A stretch of DNA of 64,000 nt. Source: JALYUA01 sp039931865. GTDB lineage: Bacteria; Acidobacteriota; Thermoanaerobaculia; UBA5066; Gp7-AA6. A program made the position numbers and the translations under genes. Shown here in pieces: positions 8,742-17,769 of this stretch (position 1 is the stretch's first letter; every line of letters begins with the position of its first letter). The notes below the pieces were generated by a model, which did not search any database, was not told the DNA's origin, and saw only the letters and a program-made list of their open reading frames with translations. Location: the NCBI GenBank assembly GCA_039931865.1, contig JBDTRB010000001.1, forward strand, positions 1 through 64,000, written 5' to 3'.

Positions 8742-8915
8742 TCACGCATTGATCGTCTGCTTGCCTTTGTAGTGTCCGCAGTGCGGGCACACGCGATGCG
8801 GCTGCTTCATCTCCTGGCAGTTCGGGCAGCCGGAAAGCGCGGGAGGCGTCAGGGCATCGTGCGCGCGGCGTTTGTCGCGGCGGGCTTTGCTGTGGCGGCG
8901 TTTGGGATTGGGCAT
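8742..8915 (-). CDS. rpmF: 50S ribosomal protein L32
   Basis: This 57-residue basic protein of the large ribosomal subunit begins MPNPKRRHSKARRDKRRAHD, the usual L32 N-terminus. It carries a zinc-ribbon pattern CPNC...CPHCGHYKGK (Cys30, Cys33, Cys43, Cys46). It starts 7 bases after the DUF177 gene, the widely conserved DUF177-rpmF pairing upstream of plsX. Confidence 0.97.
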   Translation of the reverse strand: MPNPKRRHSKARRDKRRAHDALTPPALSGCPNCQEMKQPHRVCPHCGHYKGKQTINA

Positions 8916-8922
8916 CGTAGAC

Positions 8923-9450
8923 CTACACTTTCTTCAGTTTCTGCAGCGCTTCCCAGCGCGGGTCTATGGTTTTTTCGTTGCATGGGCACGTCGCGGCATT
9001 CAGGTCCTGGCCGCACTGGACGCAGAGGCCCTTGCAATCCTCGCTGCAAAGCGGCTTCATGGGCACGGCCATCTGAATCCGCTCTTCGACGATCGGCTCG
9101 ACAGGGACTTCGGGCTCCTCGAAGAAATACACGTCGAGCTCTTCCCGCTCGAGCTCGCGCTCTTCCTCACCCGCCGGCTGGCGAGGATACAGAACGAGAG
9201 AGAACTCCTCGTCGGACCGGAACGGGTAAGCCACGAGGCAGCGGCTGCACTCGAGCCTGCCGCCCCAGCCGAGATCCGCCTGGAGGGCAAAACCCGCTTC
9301 GATCGGGGTCACCTGCCCCGCAAAGCGCACGGGAGAGATCTCGACGAGCGGTTCCCGATCCAGCGCTTCTAAGGGAAACGTGAGCTGGAAATCGAAATCG
9401 ACCGGCTGGCCGTGTGCCGCTTCGAGCGAAATGGTGTTTGCGTCTTTCAT
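8923..9450 (-). CDS. DUF177 / YceD family protein
   Basis: The 175-residue protein belongs to the DUF177 (YceD) family that accompanies rpmF in most bacteria; the family has been linked to rRNA metabolism, but its biochemical role is not fixed. Family cysteines are present as CSRCLVAY around residue 75 and SEDCKGLCVQCGQDLN near residue 145. The middle is rich in Glu. It heads the DUF177-rpmF unit, and the start has only a weak ribosome-binding site. Confidence 0.9.
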   Translation of the reverse strand: MKDANTISLEAAHGQPVDFDFQLTFPLEALDREPLVEISPVRFAGQVTPIEAGFALQADLGWGGRLECSRCLVAYPFRSDEEFSLVLYPRQPAGEEERELEREELDVYFFEEPEVPVEPIVEERIQMAVPMKPLCSEDCKGLCVQCGQDLNAATCPCNEKTIDPRWEALQKLKKV

Positions 9451-9533
9451 GGGTCACTCAACGAAAAAGAACCCGTCGATCTTCCGACGGAACGGGCGAT
9501 TCTAGCAAGAGAAGGCGCAAGAGGGAACCGGGG

Positions 9534-9640
9534 CCGTCAGGGGTGAGGCGTGAGGGGTGAGGCGTACGGGGGGGGTCCCGCGGGGGGGGCCCGGCTCCCG
9601 CCTGGACGTCCTCACCCCTAACCCCTGACCCCTCACGGCT
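9534..9640. repeat. Inverted heptamer repeat, CCCCTAA/GGGGTGA family
   Basis: Left arm units of the GTGAGGGG type (9535-9565) are followed by a G/C-homopolymer centre, then CCCCTAA, CCCCTGA and CCCCTCA units (9613-9638) in inverted orientation. It fills the 232-base divergent gap between the DUF177 gene and the first glycosyltransferase. A second member is at 14624. Confidence 0.75.
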
Positions 9641-9669
9641 CCGGCCTCCCGGCGACGGCTCCCGCCTGA

Positions 9670-9675
9670 TACGTT
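9670..9675 (+). promoter_or_regulatory. -10-like TACGTT box
   Basis: A TANNNT box sits 7 bases before the ATG of the first glycosyltransferase, which has no Shine-Dalgarno. The spacing suits a leaderless transcript. No clear -35 box. Confidence 0.3.
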
Positions 9676-9682
9676 CATCGCA

Positions 9683-10807
9683 ATGCGGATCGCCATTGAC
9701 GCCCGGGGCCTCCTGCCGCAGGCGACCGGGATCGGGACCTACACACGGGGCATCGCGGCCGCCCTGGCGGGGCGCAACGGGGACACTGTGGGGCTTTTCT
9801 CCCCGAGGCCCCTGCCGGAGGGACGCGAGATCGGTCCGTGGACGGTTTCCGCGGACTCCCACCCGTTCGGGATGCTCTGGGCCCAGACGACCCTCCCGGT
9901 CCGGGCGCGCGAGTGGGGCGCGGACGTCCTCCTGTCGGCACTCACGATCGGGCCTTCCGCGTCTGATGATCCGCCCTTCGTCTCGGTCGTCCACGACCTG
10001 ACGCCCTGGACGAATCCTGAGTGGCATGCGCGCCGGACGCTCGTGGGGTTTCTTCCCCTCTGGGAGCGCACCTTAGAGCGCGCCTCGCGGCTCCTCTGCG
10101 TGTCGGAGACCACCGCCCGCGAGCTTCTGCTGCACTACCCGGAGGCCGCGCCGCGGATCCGGGTGGCCCGAAACGGCGTGGACGCGGACCTCTCCCCGGG
10201 ACCCTGGCCGCCCGGCGCGGAAGCGGAGAAGACACGAAGGCAGCACGCGAACGGGGCGCGCTTCGTGCTCTCGCTCTCGACACTCGAGCCGCGCAAGAAC
10301 ATCGAAAGCCTCGTCGTCGCCTGCGAACGTCTCTGGAGCCGGCGCCGCTCGCGCCCGGACCTCGTCCTAGCCGGAGGCGTGGGGTGGAAATCGGGGCCCC
10401 TCCTTCGGCGGATCGGGCGCTCCCCGTTCCGCGACAAGATCCACGTCCTCGGGTACATGCCGGCGCGCGCCGCGCGCGAGCTGTACAGGGCGGCGGAGGT
10501 TTTTGTCTATCCCTCGCTGTCGGAGGGATTCGGACTGCCCGTGCTCGAGGCGATGGCGTGCGGCGCTCCCGTGGTGGCCTCCACCGCCCCCGCGCTCGTC
10601 GAGGTCGGAGGCGACGCGGTTCTCTACGCGCCTCCCGGCGACATCGCCGAGCTGACGCGGCAGATCGAGCGCGCGCTCGAGGAGGAGCCCCTGCGCGCGC
10701 GTCTTCGCGCCGCCGGACCTCCGCGCGCTGCTCAGTTCTCCTGGGCCGCAGCCGCGGAAGCGACTGCGGCCGTGCTCGAGGAAGCGGTCCGGGAAAGGCG
10801 CCCGTGA
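9683..10807 (+). CDS. Glycosyltransferase family 4
   Basis: This 374-residue GT-B fold enzyme probably transfers a nucleotide-sugar-derived hexose onto a lipid-linked polysaccharide intermediate at the cytoplasmic membrane. The N-terminus IDARGLLPQATGIGTYTRGI is the GT4 acceptor-domain start. The donor-domain motif EGFGLPVLEAMACGAPVVAS (near 280-300) holds the E-x7-E pair. It is the first gene of a four-gene polysaccharide cluster and overlaps the next gene by four bases if the GTG start of that gene is used. Acceptor and sugar are unknown. Confidence 0.9.
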   Translation: MRIAIDARGLLPQATGIGTYTRGIAAALAGRNGDTVGLFSPRPLPEGREIGPWTVSADSHPFGMLWAQTTLPVRAREWGADVLLSALTIGPSASDDPPFVSVVHDLTPWTNPEWHARRTLVGFLPLWERTLERASRLLCVSETTARELLLHYPEAAPRIRVARNGVDADLSPGPWPPGAEAEKTRRQHANGARFVLSLSTLEPRKNIESLVVACERLWSRRRSRPDLVLAGGVGWKSGPLLRRIGRSPFRDKIHVLGYMPARAARELYRAAEVFVYPSLSEGFGLPVLEAMACGAPVVASTAPALVEVGGDAVLYAPPGDIAELTRQIERALEEEPLRARLRAAGPPRAAQFSWAAAAEATAAVLEEAVRERRP

Positions 10808-12000
10808 GCATGGGCATGAGCCGACAACGGCAAGCCGCCCCGCCGCGGATCGGCATCGACGCCCGAAAGGTGAAGGACTACGGGATCGGTTCCTACATCC
10901 GCGACCTGCTCGACGCGATCGGCCGCCGCGCCGAGTCCGAGCAGTACCGATTTCTGGTGTACGTCGGGTCCGCCGACCGCGACGCGCTGCCCGCGCTCCC
11001 GCCGCACTTCGAGATCACCGCGGAAGAAGCCCCCGGATATTCGATCGCGGAGCTGACGGGATTCGCGTGGCGGATCTTCCGCGACCGGCTCGATCTCTTT
11101 CACGCCACCCACTACGTGCTGCCGCCCCTTCCCGGCACGAAGTCCGTCGTCACGATTCACGACATCATCCATCTCCTCTACCCGCAGTTTCTTCCGAGCA
11201 GGGCGGCCCATCTCTACGCGCGTTTCATGATCCGGCGCGCCCTCCAGCGCGCGGATCGAATCATCACCGTCTCCTACAACAGCAAGCGGGACCTGACGGA
11301 CTACTTCGGGATCCCGGGCTCTCGGACCGAAGTCATCTACAACGGAGTCTCGCCGCGCTTCCACCCCGACGTTTCCCCGAAGGAGCGGCGTCGGGTCGCC
11401 GAGCGGCACGGGCTGCCCACGCCGTACCTTCTCTTTCTCGGGGGCGAAAAGCCCCACAAGAACGTGCAGAATGTCGTGCGCGCGTTCGCCGAGGCCCGCC
11501 GCCGGCAGGAGCTTCCTCAGACTCTGGTCCTGGCCGGGCCGATGCCGGCCAACGAGGGGCGCCTTGAAGCGCTCATCTCCGCGCTCGACCTCTCCGGCGC
11601 GATCCGACGGCCGGGCATCGTCGACGAAGCCGACCTGCCCGGGCTTTACGCCGGCGCGGACGCACTCCTTTACCCCACGCTGTACGAGGGATTCGGGCTG
11701 CCCGTCGTGGAAGCCATGGCGTGCGGCGTCCCCGTCCTCACCTCCTCGACCTCCGCCCTTCAGGAAATCGCGGGCGGATACGCCTGTCTCGTCGACCCGA
11801 TGGACGTCGATGCGATCGCGAACGGGATCGTTCAGCTGGCAACGGACCCGCGGGTCCGCGCGGACTATTCACTTCTCGGCCGCAAGCGCGCGCTCGACTT
11901 CTCCTGGGAAAAAGCCGCGGAGAGGACGCTCGAGGTGTATGCCTCGGCGCTCGCCGGGGCGCCCCGCCGCCGGGACCCCGCCGAGGGGCGGACGGAGTGA
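10804..12000 (+). CDS. Glycosyltransferase family 4
   Basis: A second GT4-type enzyme of about 398 residues. After a short basic leader it has IGIDARKVKDYGIGSYIRDL, then HDIIHLLYP, the phosphate-binding GGEKPHKN, and the donor motif EGFGLPVVEAMACGVPVLTS. The GTG at 10804 overlaps the previous stop as GTGA and has AAAGG five bases upstream; ATGs at 10810 and 10816 are alternatives that change only a few residues. It probably extends the same glycan as its neighbour. Substrate unknown. Confidence 0.88.
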   Translation: MSMGMSRQRQAAPPRIGIDARKVKDYGIGSYIRDLLDAIGRRAESEQYRFLVYVGSADRDALPALPPHFEITAEEAPGYSIAELTGFAWRIFRDRLDLFHATHYVLPPLPGTKSVVTIHDIIHLLYPQFLPSRAAHLYARFMIRRALQRADRIITVSYNSKRDLTDYFGIPGSRTEVIYNGVSPRFHPDVSPKERRRVAERHGLPTPYLLFLGGEKPHKNVQNVVRAFAEARRRQELPQTLVLAGPMPANEGRLEALISALDLSGAIRRPGIVDEADLPGLYAGADALLYPTLYEGFGLPVVEAMACGVPVLTSSTSALQEIAGGYACLVDPMDVDAIANGIVQLATDPRVRADYSLLGRKRALDFSWEKAAERTLEVYASALAGAPRRRDPAEGRTE

Positions 12001-12040
12001 GGACTCCGCGGGACTCGAAGAACCGGACTTCGCGACCCGG

Positions 12041-12115
12041 CTTTCGCCCTTCGCCTTTCCCGTTTCGCCCGCGTGCTTCGCCTTCCGCCCTTTGCCGTTC
12101 GCCCTTTGCCCGAAA
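12041..12115. repeat. Heptamer repeat, TTCGCCC family (single arm)
   Basis: Degenerate 7-base units (TTCGCCC, TTCGCCT, TTTGCCG, TTTGCCC) run directly up to the ATG of the next glycosyltransferase. They replace any normal ribosome-binding site. No inverted partner is seen nearby. Confidence 0.6.
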
Positions 12116-13225
12116 ATGAGAACCGCCGTCGTCCACGACTGGCTGAACGGCATGCGCGGCGGAGAGAAGGTCCTGGAGGCGATTCTCGAAACGGTTCCCG
12201 ACCCGACGATCTTCACGCTCTTTCACGTTCCGGGCGCCGTGTCACCGGCGATCGAGCGATTCCCGATCCAGGCGTCCTTTCTGAACCGCATGCCTTTTGC
12301 GGAAAAGCGCTACCGCGAGTACCTCCCGCTCTTTCCCCTTGCGGTGGAGTCCTTCGACCTCTCGAGCTTCGATCTCGTTGTCTCCTCGTCTCACTGCGTC
12401 GCAAAGGGTGCGGTCGCGCCGTCCGGCGTCCCGCATCTCTGCTACTGCCACACTCCGGTGCGATACGCGTGGGACCAGTTCGACGCCTACTTTCCTGCCG
12501 GTACAACGCGGTTCCGCGGCGTGAAGCGCGCGCTCGTCGAGCGTCTGCGGGAGTGGGATCTCGAAACAGCGGGACGCCCCTCACGCTATCTCGCCAACTC
12601 GGGCGCGGTCGCGGAGCGGATCCGCCGGCACTACGGCCGGGACGCCGAGGTCTGCCATCCGCCCGTCGACGTCGTGTTCTACGAGGGGAACGGACGCGTC
12701 CGGGAGGACTTCCTGCTCGCGGTCGGCGCTCTCGTCCCGTACAAACGGTTCGAGCACGCGATCGAGGCGGCTGCCCAGGTCTCCAGGCCGCTCGTCCTTG
12801 TCGGGAAGGGGCCCGAGGAAGCGCGCCTTCGCGCCGCCGCGGCCCGCCTCCACAGGAGAGGCGCGTCTTCCGTAGACGTAGACATCCGGATGGACCTTCG
12901 ACCGGCGGAGCTTCGAGATCTCTACCGCCGCTGCGCCCTCTTTGTGCAGCCCGGGGAGGAGGACTTCGGGATCGCGGCCGTGGAGGCCATGGCGTGCGGG
13001 GCGCCGGTCGTGGCTCTCGCGCGCGGAGGGGCGCTCGACATCGTCGCGGACGGCGAAAGCGGCATCCTCTTCGCGGAAGAGGGCGCGGCCGGCCTCGCCG
13101 CCGCCATCGAGCGCGCGCTTCCCCTCGCCTTCGACTACACTCGACTTCGCGACCGGGCGCTCCGGTTTGGCCGGCCGCGATTTCTCGAGGACTTCCGCCG
13201 CCAGATCGAAGGCGTTCTCCGATGA
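12116..13225 (+). CDS. Glycosyltransferase, WbaZ-like mannosyltransferase family
   Basis: A 369-residue GT4-type protein starting MRTAVVHDWLNGMRGGEKVL, a hallmark of WbaZ-like mannosyltransferases. It also has CYCHTPVRYAWDQF and the donor motif EDFGIAAVEAMACGAPVVA. Mannose is the likely sugar because manC, which makes GDP-mannose, is at 18737, but this is inference. The start is the ATG right after the heptamer repeat. The end overlaps the next gene as ATGA. Confidence 0.87.
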   Translation: MRTAVVHDWLNGMRGGEKVLEAILETVPDPTIFTLFHVPGAVSPAIERFPIQASFLNRMPFAEKRYREYLPLFPLAVESFDLSSFDLVVSSSHCVAKGAVAPSGVPHLCYCHTPVRYAWDQFDAYFPAGTTRFRGVKRALVERLREWDLETAGRPSRYLANSGAVAERIRRHYGRDAEVCHPPVDVVFYEGNGRVREDFLLAVGALVPYKRFEHAIEAAAQVSRPLVLVGKGPEEARLRAAAARLHRRGASSVDVDIRMDLRPAELRDLYRRCALFVQPGEEDFGIAAVEAMACGAPVVALARGGALDIVADGESGILFAEEGAAGLAAAIERALPLAFDYTRLRDRALRFGRPRFLEDFRRQIEGVLR

Positions 13226-14622
13226 TCCGACAGACGCGGCGCCGCGCGGCGCTCTTCCTCGCCTCCGACCTGGCGGCTTCGCTCCTCGCTTTGACCTCCG
13301 CGTACGCCCTGCGATTCGGCCTCGAGATCGTCCCCGTGCGCCACGGCGTGCCGGGGGTATTCGCGTACCTGCGCCTCTTCCCGCTCATTGCGGTGCTGTG
13401 GCCGGTCGTGTACTCCTTCTATGGTCTCTACCAGGTGCGGCGTCATCGCTCCCGCCTCGACGAGGGGATCGCGGTGCTGGTCGCGACCGCGCTCGCGACG
13501 TTGCTTCTCGTCAGTCTCGGGAGCTTCTTCCGCGGGTTCTCCTACTCGCGGCTCGTCCTTCTTCTCTTCTCCTCGAGCGACGTGCTCTTCGTGTTTGCGG
13601 GCCGCACGGCGATCCGCCGCTACTACGAGGAAGCCTTCCGCCACGGGATCGGCGTCCGGCAGGCGGTGGTCGTCGGTGCCGGGCGGCTCGGCCGCGCTCT
13701 GGTCGACAAGCTGATCGAGCATCCCGAGGCGGGGCTCTCAATCGTCGGTTTCCTCGACGACGATCCCGGAAAGCAGGCGGAGATCTACCGCGGGATCCCG
13801 ATCGTCGGTACGACCGCCGAGACGGCGGCGGTGGTCGATGCGCGCGCGATCGACACCGTCTTTCTGGCGCTGCCGCTCGACGCGCACCGCACGATGCTAT
13901 CGGTGCTCCAGGAGGTCGGCCGGACCGTCGCGGACGTGCGGGTCGTGCCGGATCTCCTGCAGCACATCACGTTCCGCGCCGGGATTGAGGACCTCGACGG
14001 CCTTCCCGTCGTGCACCTGACCTCGGTGCCGCTGACCGGATGGACCGGGCTCGTGAAACGTTCGCTCGACGTGGCCATTTCCGCCGCGGCTCTTCTCGGC
14101 ACTTCCCCTGCTCTGGCGGCGATCGCGCTAGCGATCCGGATCGAGGACGGCGAGCCTATCTTCTACAGGCAGCTGAGGATGGGTCTCGACGGCCGGCCCT
14201 TTGAAATCGTCAAGTTCCGATCGATGCGCGTGGGCGCGGAAGACGAATCGGGTCCGACCTGGGCGGTCCGCGACGATCCACGGCGCACGCGCGTCGGCCG
14301 CTTCCTTCGGCGCACGAGCCTCGACGAGCTGCCGCAGCTCTGGAACGTGCTCCGGGGAGAGATGTCTCTCGTCGGCCCGCGCCCGGAACGGCCCGAATTC
14401 GTCCGCGCGTTCAAGCACGAGTTCCCGCAGTACATGCTGCGCCACCGCGTCCGCGCCGGGATCACGGGCTGGGCGCAGGTGCACGGATGGCGCGGCAACA
14501 CGAGCCTGACGAAGAGGATCGAGTACGACCTGTACTACATCGAGAACTGGTCGCTCTCCCTGGATCTGAAAATTCTATGGCTCACGGCAAGGCACGGATT
14601 CCGGCACAGGAATGCTTATTGA
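13222..14622 (+). CDS. Undecaprenyl-phosphate sugar-1-phosphate transferase (exopolysaccharide initiation)
   Basis: The 466-residue membrane enzyme starts polysaccharide synthesis by moving a hexose-1-phosphate onto undecaprenyl phosphate. Domains in order are four or five N-terminal membrane helices (to about 120), a Rossmann CoA-binding-like segment with VVVGAGRLGRALVDKL (about 150-270), another hydrophobic helix, and the C-terminal bacterial sugar transferase domain with KFRSMRVGAEDE, RRTSLDELPQLWNVL and GEMSLVGPRPERP. This matches the WcaJ/WbaP/EpsL type. Its start overlaps the preceding stop by four bases. Which sugar is transferred is not clear. Confidence 0.93.
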   Translation: MIRQTRRRAALFLASDLAASLLALTSAYALRFGLEIVPVRHGVPGVFAYLRLFPLIAVLWPVVYSFYGLYQVRRHRSRLDEGIAVLVATALATLLLVSLGSFFRGFSYSRLVLLLFSSSDVLFVFAGRTAIRRYYEEAFRHGIGVRQAVVVGAGRLGRALVDKLIEHPEAGLSIVGFLDDDPGKQAEIYRGIPIVGTTAETAAVVDARAIDTVFLALPLDAHRTMLSVLQEVGRTVADVRVVPDLLQHITFRAGIEDLDGLPVVHLTSVPLTGWTGLVKRSLDVAISAAALLGTSPALAAIALAIRIEDGEPIFYRQLRMGLDGRPFEIVKFRSMRVGAEDESGPTWAVRDDPRRTRVGRFLRRTSLDELPQLWNVLRGEMSLVGPRPERPEFVRAFKHEFPQYMLRHRVRAGITGWAQVHGWRGNTSLTKRIEYDLYYIENWSLSLDLKILWLTARHGFRHRNAY

Positions 14623-14623
14623 C

Positions 14624-14741
14624 GTGAGGGGTTAGGGGTCAGGGGTCAGGGCGGGGGGATAAGGCTTAACCCGGTCCGCCCTCACCCTCACCCTTCACCC
14701 CTCACGGCCTCGGTTCCCCTCACCCCTAACCCCTCACGGCT
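14624..14741. repeat. Inverted heptamer repeat, CCCCTAA/GGGGTTA family
   Basis: GTGAGGGGTTAGGGGTCAGG units begin one base after the sugar transferase stop and are mirrored by CCCTAACCCCTCACGG up to 14741. It occupies the whole convergent gap between two operons, so it might act as a bidirectional terminator hairpin. It is related to the element at 9534. Confidence 0.75.
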
Positions 14742-14749
14742 CCGTTCGG

Positions 14750-16783
14750 TCACGCCAGCTTCCGTAACCTCTTCAGCCTTCCGCCGAGCTCCGCTTCGAT
14801 TTCGCGGCCTGTTTCGCGGCCTCCGAACGCGCTTTCGCAATAGAGGGTCACGACCGCTCGCGCGTCTTCCGCCGCGGCGGGAATGGCTTGCGCGAAGAGA
14901 CGCGCGACTTCCGCCGGCGGGATCGACGGCGCGATGCGGCCCAGGCGGCGGGCGAGGAGGCGGCGCAGCGCGAGGTACGCGCGCGTGGGCGGCGGGATCG
15001 CCCGGCGGCGCCCACGCCCGTACTTCAGGAGCGCGGTGAGAGCGCCCAGAGCCGCGAGCGCCGCAACGCCCAGGTACAGGTCGCGGCTCCAGACGTGATT
15101 CCACGAGCCGAACCGCTCCGCCGCGCTCCCGACGCCCTGGCGCGCCGCATCGAGGAACTGTCCCTGGTCGAAGGAGTCGAAGCCCAGGATCCGCCGGTCG
15201 TAGAAGAACTCGATTTCCCGGCCGAAGCTGCTGACGCGCTTCCACCAGGATCCTCGCGATGTCGCCGACGGAATTCCGGACGGCGGCGTGGGATCGAGAA
15301 CCGAAAAACCTGTCCCGTCGACGTCCGCTTCGACCCACGCATGCAGGTTCGTGCCGCGGACGACGACGGCCGACGAGAGAAAGCTCATCTCACCGCCGTA
15401 GGACCCGGTCACGAGCCGCGCCGGAATGCCGCGTGAGGTCAGCATCAGAGCGGCCGCGGACGCGAAGAACTCGCAGTGGCCCGACTTCGACCGCAGGAGG
15501 AAGTGAACGACCGGATCGCCCGACGTGCGCGGCGGATCGAGCGTATAGACGAAGTCTCTGGCGAAGTGCTCGCGGATCCGGTCGTAGATCTGCCGCGGAT
15601 CGGACAGGTCGCCCGTCAGCTTCTGCGCGTACGCGCGGATCTCCGGCGGAACGACGCGAGGATCGATCGCGGTGGCGCCGATCCCGCGCGGCTCCGCTTT
15701 CCGGACTCCGGACGTGTAGCGCACGGTGCGGCGTCGGGTCGGGAGGCGCACGATTCCGTCGGAAAGAGAGACGGGGAATCCCCGGTCGAGCTCGAGTCCC
15801 ACCGCCTCGTACGGAAGAAAGAGAAATCCGTTCGTGAAGGGATTCAGATCGATCGAAATCTTTCCGGCGACCCCATCCCCCGGCCTCTGTTCCGGAATCG
15901 AGGAGTCCTGGCGCGCCATTCGGGACCGCAATCCTCGCGAGTAAGGGTTGCGCGTCCACGATCCCGTCGAGTAGTCGGTGAACACCGCCTCCCGGAGCCG
16001 GAGCACACGGGGCAGCATCCGGTCAGGCGACACCTCCATCCGAAGGACGACCTGGTCGCTCCGCTTCGCGGCGCCGAACGACTCGAGATCCACCCGATCG
16101 GCCGCGAGCGCGCTCGAGAGAGCGTCCTCGACCCGCATCGGAGCGGTCACGAACGGGCTGTGCAGTCTCGGGAGCGAGTAGAAGAGCGGCGTCGCGATGA
16201 GAGCTGCCGCGAGGAGGAGGGTCGCGGCCATCCCGCCCGTCGGCACCGCGCGCAGGACCCGATCCGGGGGCGCGTCTTCGAAGTCCGCGAGCACGGCCAG
16301 GCGGCCGAGCGCGCGAAACGACAGGAACGCCATCCCGGCGAAATAGAAGAGAGAGGAGACGTGCGTCGCCGACGAGGCGGAGGCCAGCGTGACCAGGAAC
16401 AGAACGAGCAACGCGGTGCGCGCTTCGCCCGGACGCTTCAACGACGCGAGCTTCGCGATCGTCGTGAAGAGGAGAAGGTGAGAGACGGAACGGAGGAGTC
16501 CCGGGTGGAAGAGAAAGACTTCCGCGCCGAGCCAGAGAAAATAGGAAAGCCCGATCGCGTTTAAGAATCCGTCGGAGAGCCGGACCGGGGAACCGGCGCG
16601 AGCCCGCCACCAGAGCAGGAAGAGCGCGCACTCGTACGCCGCCAGCGCGACCGGAACCGCGCCCTCTGTCCAGAAGAGAGGCACGGGAGCGAGCGCCGCG
16701 AGCGGGGCCAGCACGAGAAGGTACGCGCGCCGCAGGCCCGTCGGGATCTCCGCGACCTCGCCGCGCAGGAGGTTGCCCGTCAC
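14750..16783 (-). CDS. Membrane transglutaminase-like protein (DUF3488 type)
   Basis: The 677-residue protein has several hydrophobic helices in its first 240 residues (the DUF3488/TgpA N-terminal region), then an extracytoplasmic transglutaminase-like core. The Cys-His-Asp triad is seen in SGHCEFFASAA (about residue 440), NLHAWVEAD, and VLDPTPP. A further membrane helix precedes a basic C-terminal tail. The GTG start is chosen because it overlaps the DUF58 stop as GTGA and is where homology begins. With the MoxR and DUF58 genes upstream this forms a well-known three-gene unit whose substrate is not established. Confidence 0.9.
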   Translation of the reverse strand: MTGNLLRGEVAEIPTGLRRAYLLVLAPLAALAPVPLFWTEGAVPVALAAYECALFLLWWRARAGSPVRLSDGFLNAIGLSYFLWLGAEVFLFHPGLLRSVSHLLLFTTIAKLASLKRPGEARTALLVLFLVTLASASSATHVSSLFYFAGMAFLSFRALGRLAVLADFEDAPPDRVLRAVPTGGMAATLLLAAALIATPLFYSLPRLHSPFVTAPMRVEDALSSALAADRVDLESFGAAKRSDQVVLRMEVSPDRMLPRVLRLREAVFTDYSTGSWTRNPYSRGLRSRMARQDSSIPEQRPGDGVAGKISIDLNPFTNGFLFLPYEAVGLELDRGFPVSLSDGIVRLPTRRRTVRYTSGVRKAEPRGIGATAIDPRVVPPEIRAYAQKLTGDLSDPRQIYDRIREHFARDFVYTLDPPRTSGDPVVHFLLRSKSGHCEFFASAAALMLTSRGIPARLVTGSYGGEMSFLSSAVVVRGTNLHAWVEADVDGTGFSVLDPTPPSGIPSATSRGSWWKRVSSFGREIEFFYDRRILGFDSFDQGQFLDAARQGVGSAAERFGSWNHVWSRDLYLGVAALAALGALTALLKYGRGRRRAIPPPTRAYLALRRLLARRLGRIAPSIPPAEVARLFAQAIPAAAEDARAVVTLYCESAFGGRETGREIEAELGGRLKRLRKLA

Positions 16784-17769
16784 GAGACCATCACCCGCGC
16801 CTCGCCCGGACGAAGGTCCGGAAATGCGGGCGCCTCGGCCGCCGCAGCGGGAGAAAGCCGCGCGAGCGCCTCGAGCACCCGGGTCCGCTGCATCGGTCCG
16901 AAACCGGAAGCCACGCGGATCCCCCGCGCCTGGAACCCGACCTCCGCCCCCTGGGACAGAAGGGAGATCGCTCGTCCGGCGCATCGCGAGAGCGCCCCTT
17001 CGAGGTCCGCGAGCAGGACCGGGTCCGACGGATTCGCTAGGGCATTGTCGACGGTCAGCACGACGGCTCGGTCCCGCTCCGCTTCTCTCTCGCGGACGAT
17101 CCATTTCCCCATCCGGGCCGACTGCTTCCAGTGGACGTCGCGCGGATCATCTCCCGCGACGAACTCCCGCAGCGCGCGGATGTCCGAGCCGCCTCCCCGC
17201 CGGCGCGGATGGGGCCTTCCGCCCCGCCCGTCCTCCGGCGGCGGCTCTTCGAACCGCGCCGACTCGAGCGCCGGATAGACCACGACTTCCCGGGGCAGAT
17301 GCGCTCTCCGGTACTTCCGGAAGAGCCCGAGCGGAAAACGCGAGAGAAGTCCCGCGTCGGCCTCCCGCACGACTCCGCGCCTTCCAAACGACCCTTCGAC
17401 GAGGACCTCCCGCACTTCACCGGGGGCGAGCGGGTCGATCCAGAGCGGCCCGGGCAGGCCTTCGTGCAGAAAGAAGATCGCCTGCGCGGTCGCGCGCCGC
17501 AGCTGGCTCTCGACGCGCACTTTGAGAAGCGCAGGTTGTCCGGCAAAGACTTCTCCCACGGTTTCGATGTCGCAGGAGACGCCCCGCACGTTGCGCCGGG
17601 ACACGAGCCCCGAGACGACCATCGAGGAGAGCATCGCAGCGAGGACCAGGTAGAGCCCGTTGTTGCCCGTGTTCGTCGCCCCGATCGCAACGACCAGACA
17701 GAGGAGGATGTAGCCGAGCCCGAAGTTCGTGATTCGGATTTCCCATTCGGGGATGACGCGGGACATCAC
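16780..17769 (-). CDS. DUF58 domain protein
   Basis: This 329-residue protein has two membrane helices near the N-terminus (residues 15-55), then a beta-rich region and the DUF58 segment with RRGGGSDIRALREFVAGDDP and DVHWKQSARMGKWIVRE (about 190-220), the family hallmark. DUF58 proteins often have a von Willebrand A-like fold and work with MoxR ATPases. Both ends overlap their neighbours by four bases, so the three proteins are probably made in balanced amounts. Confidence 0.9.
   Translation of the reverse strand: MMSRVIPEWEIRITNFGLGYILLCLVVAIGATNTGNNGLYLVLAAMLSSMVVSGLVSRRNVRGVSCDIETVGEVFAGQPALLKVRVESQLRRATAQAIFFLHEGLPGPLWIDPLAPGEVREVLVEGSFGRRGVVREADAGLLSRFPLGLFRKYRRAHLPREVVVYPALESARFEEPPPEDGRGGRPHPRRRGGGSDIRALREFVAGDDPRDVHWKQSARMGKWIVREREAERDRAVVLTVDNALANPSDPVLLADLEGALSRCAGRAISLLSQGAEVGFQARGIRVASGFGPMQRTRVLEALARLSPAAAAEAPAFPDLRPGEARVMVS

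Noticed and set aside
10021..10803. Upstream extension of the second glycosyltransferase frame
   Set aside because: It lies wholly inside the first glycosyltransferase gene in another frame and has compositional-shadow sequence; the conserved start is at 10804-10816.
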